Below are positions 62,948-64,000 of a stretch of DNA of 64,000 bases, piece after piece. This DNA is from Calliopsis andreniformis (taxonomy: Eukaryota; Arthropoda; Insecta; Hymenoptera; Andrenidae). Each line of letters begins with the position of its first letter. Positions within the stretch are counted from its first letter, which is position 1. The stretch is from NCBI RefSeq assembly GCF_051401765.1, contig NW_027480542.1:1364001-1428000 (forward strand), read 5' to 3'. The position numbers and the translations under genes were made by a program. The notes beneath the pieces are model-generated. The model was not told the DNA's origin. It worked only from the letters and a program-made list of their open reading frames with translations, and searched no databases.

Positions 62948-64000
62948 TCAACCCGGACGTTTCCACGGGTTGACCTCCATCATAAATTTCATTAGCTTCT
63001 CTAGCTTTATCTCCTTAATTTCCTCCACTTCTAAAAGGAATTTCCCCGTGTCTTTATGTCTTCTCGCCATCAGCCTGGGGCAGTTACAGATGATGTGTGC
63101 ACTGCTTTCCTCTTCCATCTCACAGAAGCTGCACATCCTATCCTCTAACTGCTTCATCCTTGCTAGATGCAGCTTCAGTTGCGCGTGCCCTGTCAACAGT
63201 CCCGACATTAGTCTGCACTTACCTCTGTCCATTTCGACCAGATTTTTGGCATATTTATATTTTGGTTCTTCCCCCAAGATTTCCTTGGCCTCCCTGCATC
63301 CTTCAGTTTCACTCCATCTGCTCTTCCTTTGTTCAGCAACCCACTCCTTGATGGCCGTCTTTACCGTCAGTACCGACATCGGAAGGTTCTGCCCCTGTTG
63401 GCGCCTCGTTTGACCCTCGATTCGCCAGTCTATCCGCCATCTCGTTTCCCTCGATTCCTTCGTGCCCTGGCACCCATACCAGAGTCACCTTGTTTCCCTT
63501 GTCCGCCAGTCTGTTCACTTTCTTTTTACACTCCATTACTGACACAGATCTGTGTGCCATTTTGCTCAACGCTTTCAGAGCCGCTTGGCTATCCGAGCAG
63601 ATAGCAATCCTTTTGTGTCTTGTGTTTCTTTCTATTAACGTCTCCGCGCAATCCTGGATCGCTAGGACTTCCGCCTGGAAGATTGTCGCCAGCTTCCCCA
63701 GTTGAATCACCTTCATGTCTGTTCCTTTCTCGTTCGTCCAGGCTGCTCCCGTGATGCCCTCTTTTCTTGATCCGTCCGTATACCATATCTGATGGTAATC
63801 TTTCAGATCCTTTTTCTTCTTTTCCCAGCTTGTTTTGCTGCTGACTAGTATCTGAAATTTTCTTTGAAAGATGAATTCTAGGGTTCTATCGTCTTGTCTC
63901 ATGCTTATCAGTTCTCGGATGGCCTTGTTTCCTTCCTTCCTCAGTATTGAGCTGTGCCCAAATTCCCTTTCCCTCCATACGTTCCATGATACTAGCCTGT
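62948..64000 (-). pseudogene. ORF C of copy F, RNase H and zinc finger, frameshifted, 5' part outside window
   Basis: The frame is open from the right edge to about 63390: FIFQRKFQILVSSKTSW, WYTDGSRKEGITGAAW, FQAEVLAIQDCAETL, SDSQAALKA, GNEMADRLANRGSNE. A 4-bp deletion relative to copy D near 63386 (GCGG on +) shifts the frame; the tail MSVLTVKTAIKEW to CSFCEMEEESSAHIIC follows in the next frame to the stop at 62948. The RT lies beyond the window. Confidence 0.85.

Larger units (their letters stand above)
60976..64000 (-). mobile_element. LOA-like LINE copy F, 3' part, continues past the right edge
   Basis: T15 tail at 60976-60990, then CAAGGT as in copy D, a 1.96-kb 3' UTR closely matching D's, and the C-terminal part of ORF C. 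Inserted into copy E. Confidence 0.85.

Noticed and set aside
1..64000. CRISPR arrays, bacterial operons, Shine-Dalgarno sites, rho-independent terminators
   Set aside because: Repeats are telomeric or retrotransposon-derived, and the T-runs are antisense poly(A) tails. The context is eukaryotic.

Overview
The window looks like telomeric or subtelomeric DNA of an insect, most likely a hymenopteran. Six short arrays or stubs of an 11-bp repeat, CCCAGACCTAA (G-strand TTAGGTCTGGG), plus one microhomology-sized remnant, are scattered through it. From memory, long TTAGG-derived telomeric motifs of this kind are reported in apocritan Hymenoptera. Everything that codes is mobile-element or virus-like; I see no host gene, tRNA, rRNA or CRISPR array. 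The C-rich telomeric strand is always on +, so if the arrays are in their native orientation the chromosome end lies to the left.

Layout, left to right. 1-1284: 5' part of a TRAS/R1-like non-LTR retrotransposon (element A), ORF1 running off the left edge. 1285-2422: telomeric repeats around an unrecognised 1-kb segment with strong inverted repeats. 2423-5609: 5'-truncated TRAS-like element B. 5614-9417: 5'-truncated TRAS-like element C joined, same sense, to a capsid-like reading frame of probable RNA-virus origin. 9418-9481: telomeric repeats. 9497-18701: complete BEL/Pao LTR retrotransposon with apparently identical 1375-bp LTRs. 18707-20063: unrecognised. 20064-37582: a very long LOA-like LINE (copy D) with two charged accessory ORFs (A, B) and an endonuclease-RT-RNase H ORF (C), interrupted by an intact CsRn1-type Gypsy element on + (25803-30617). 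37594-44698: full-length TRAS-like element T2, two intact ORFs and a 14-bp target-site duplication. 44702-44746: telomeric repeats. 44747-52922: LOA-like copy G, with ORFs A and B but no ORF C, abutting telomeric repeats at its 3' side. 52923-52988: telomeric repeats. 52988-53955: TRAS/R1-like 3' fragment H. 53956-60975: degenerate LOA-like copy E. 60976-64000: 3' part of LOA-like copy F, continuing past the right edge.

All LINEs and the BEL element read on -; only Gypsy reads on +. Poly(A) tails of A/B/T2/C/H-type elements join telomeric DNA at the same step, CCCAGACC followed by the tail. That is the CC^TAA nick described for Bombyx TRAS1, so these elements probably target the telomere. B/T2 and C end in a 3' stem structure whose pairs change in a compensating way.

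The strongest leads are: (1) the LINE-virus chimera at 5614-9417, which has the geometry of an RT template switch; (2) the three-ORF LOA-like family, where all seven ORF starts examined follow a pyrimidine-AG, as if the ORFs were reached by splicing; (3) the covarying 3' structure of the telomere-targeted LINEs; (4) copy G, whose 3' truncation is capped by telomeric repeats. All homology calls come from motifs read by eye; no database search was possible.
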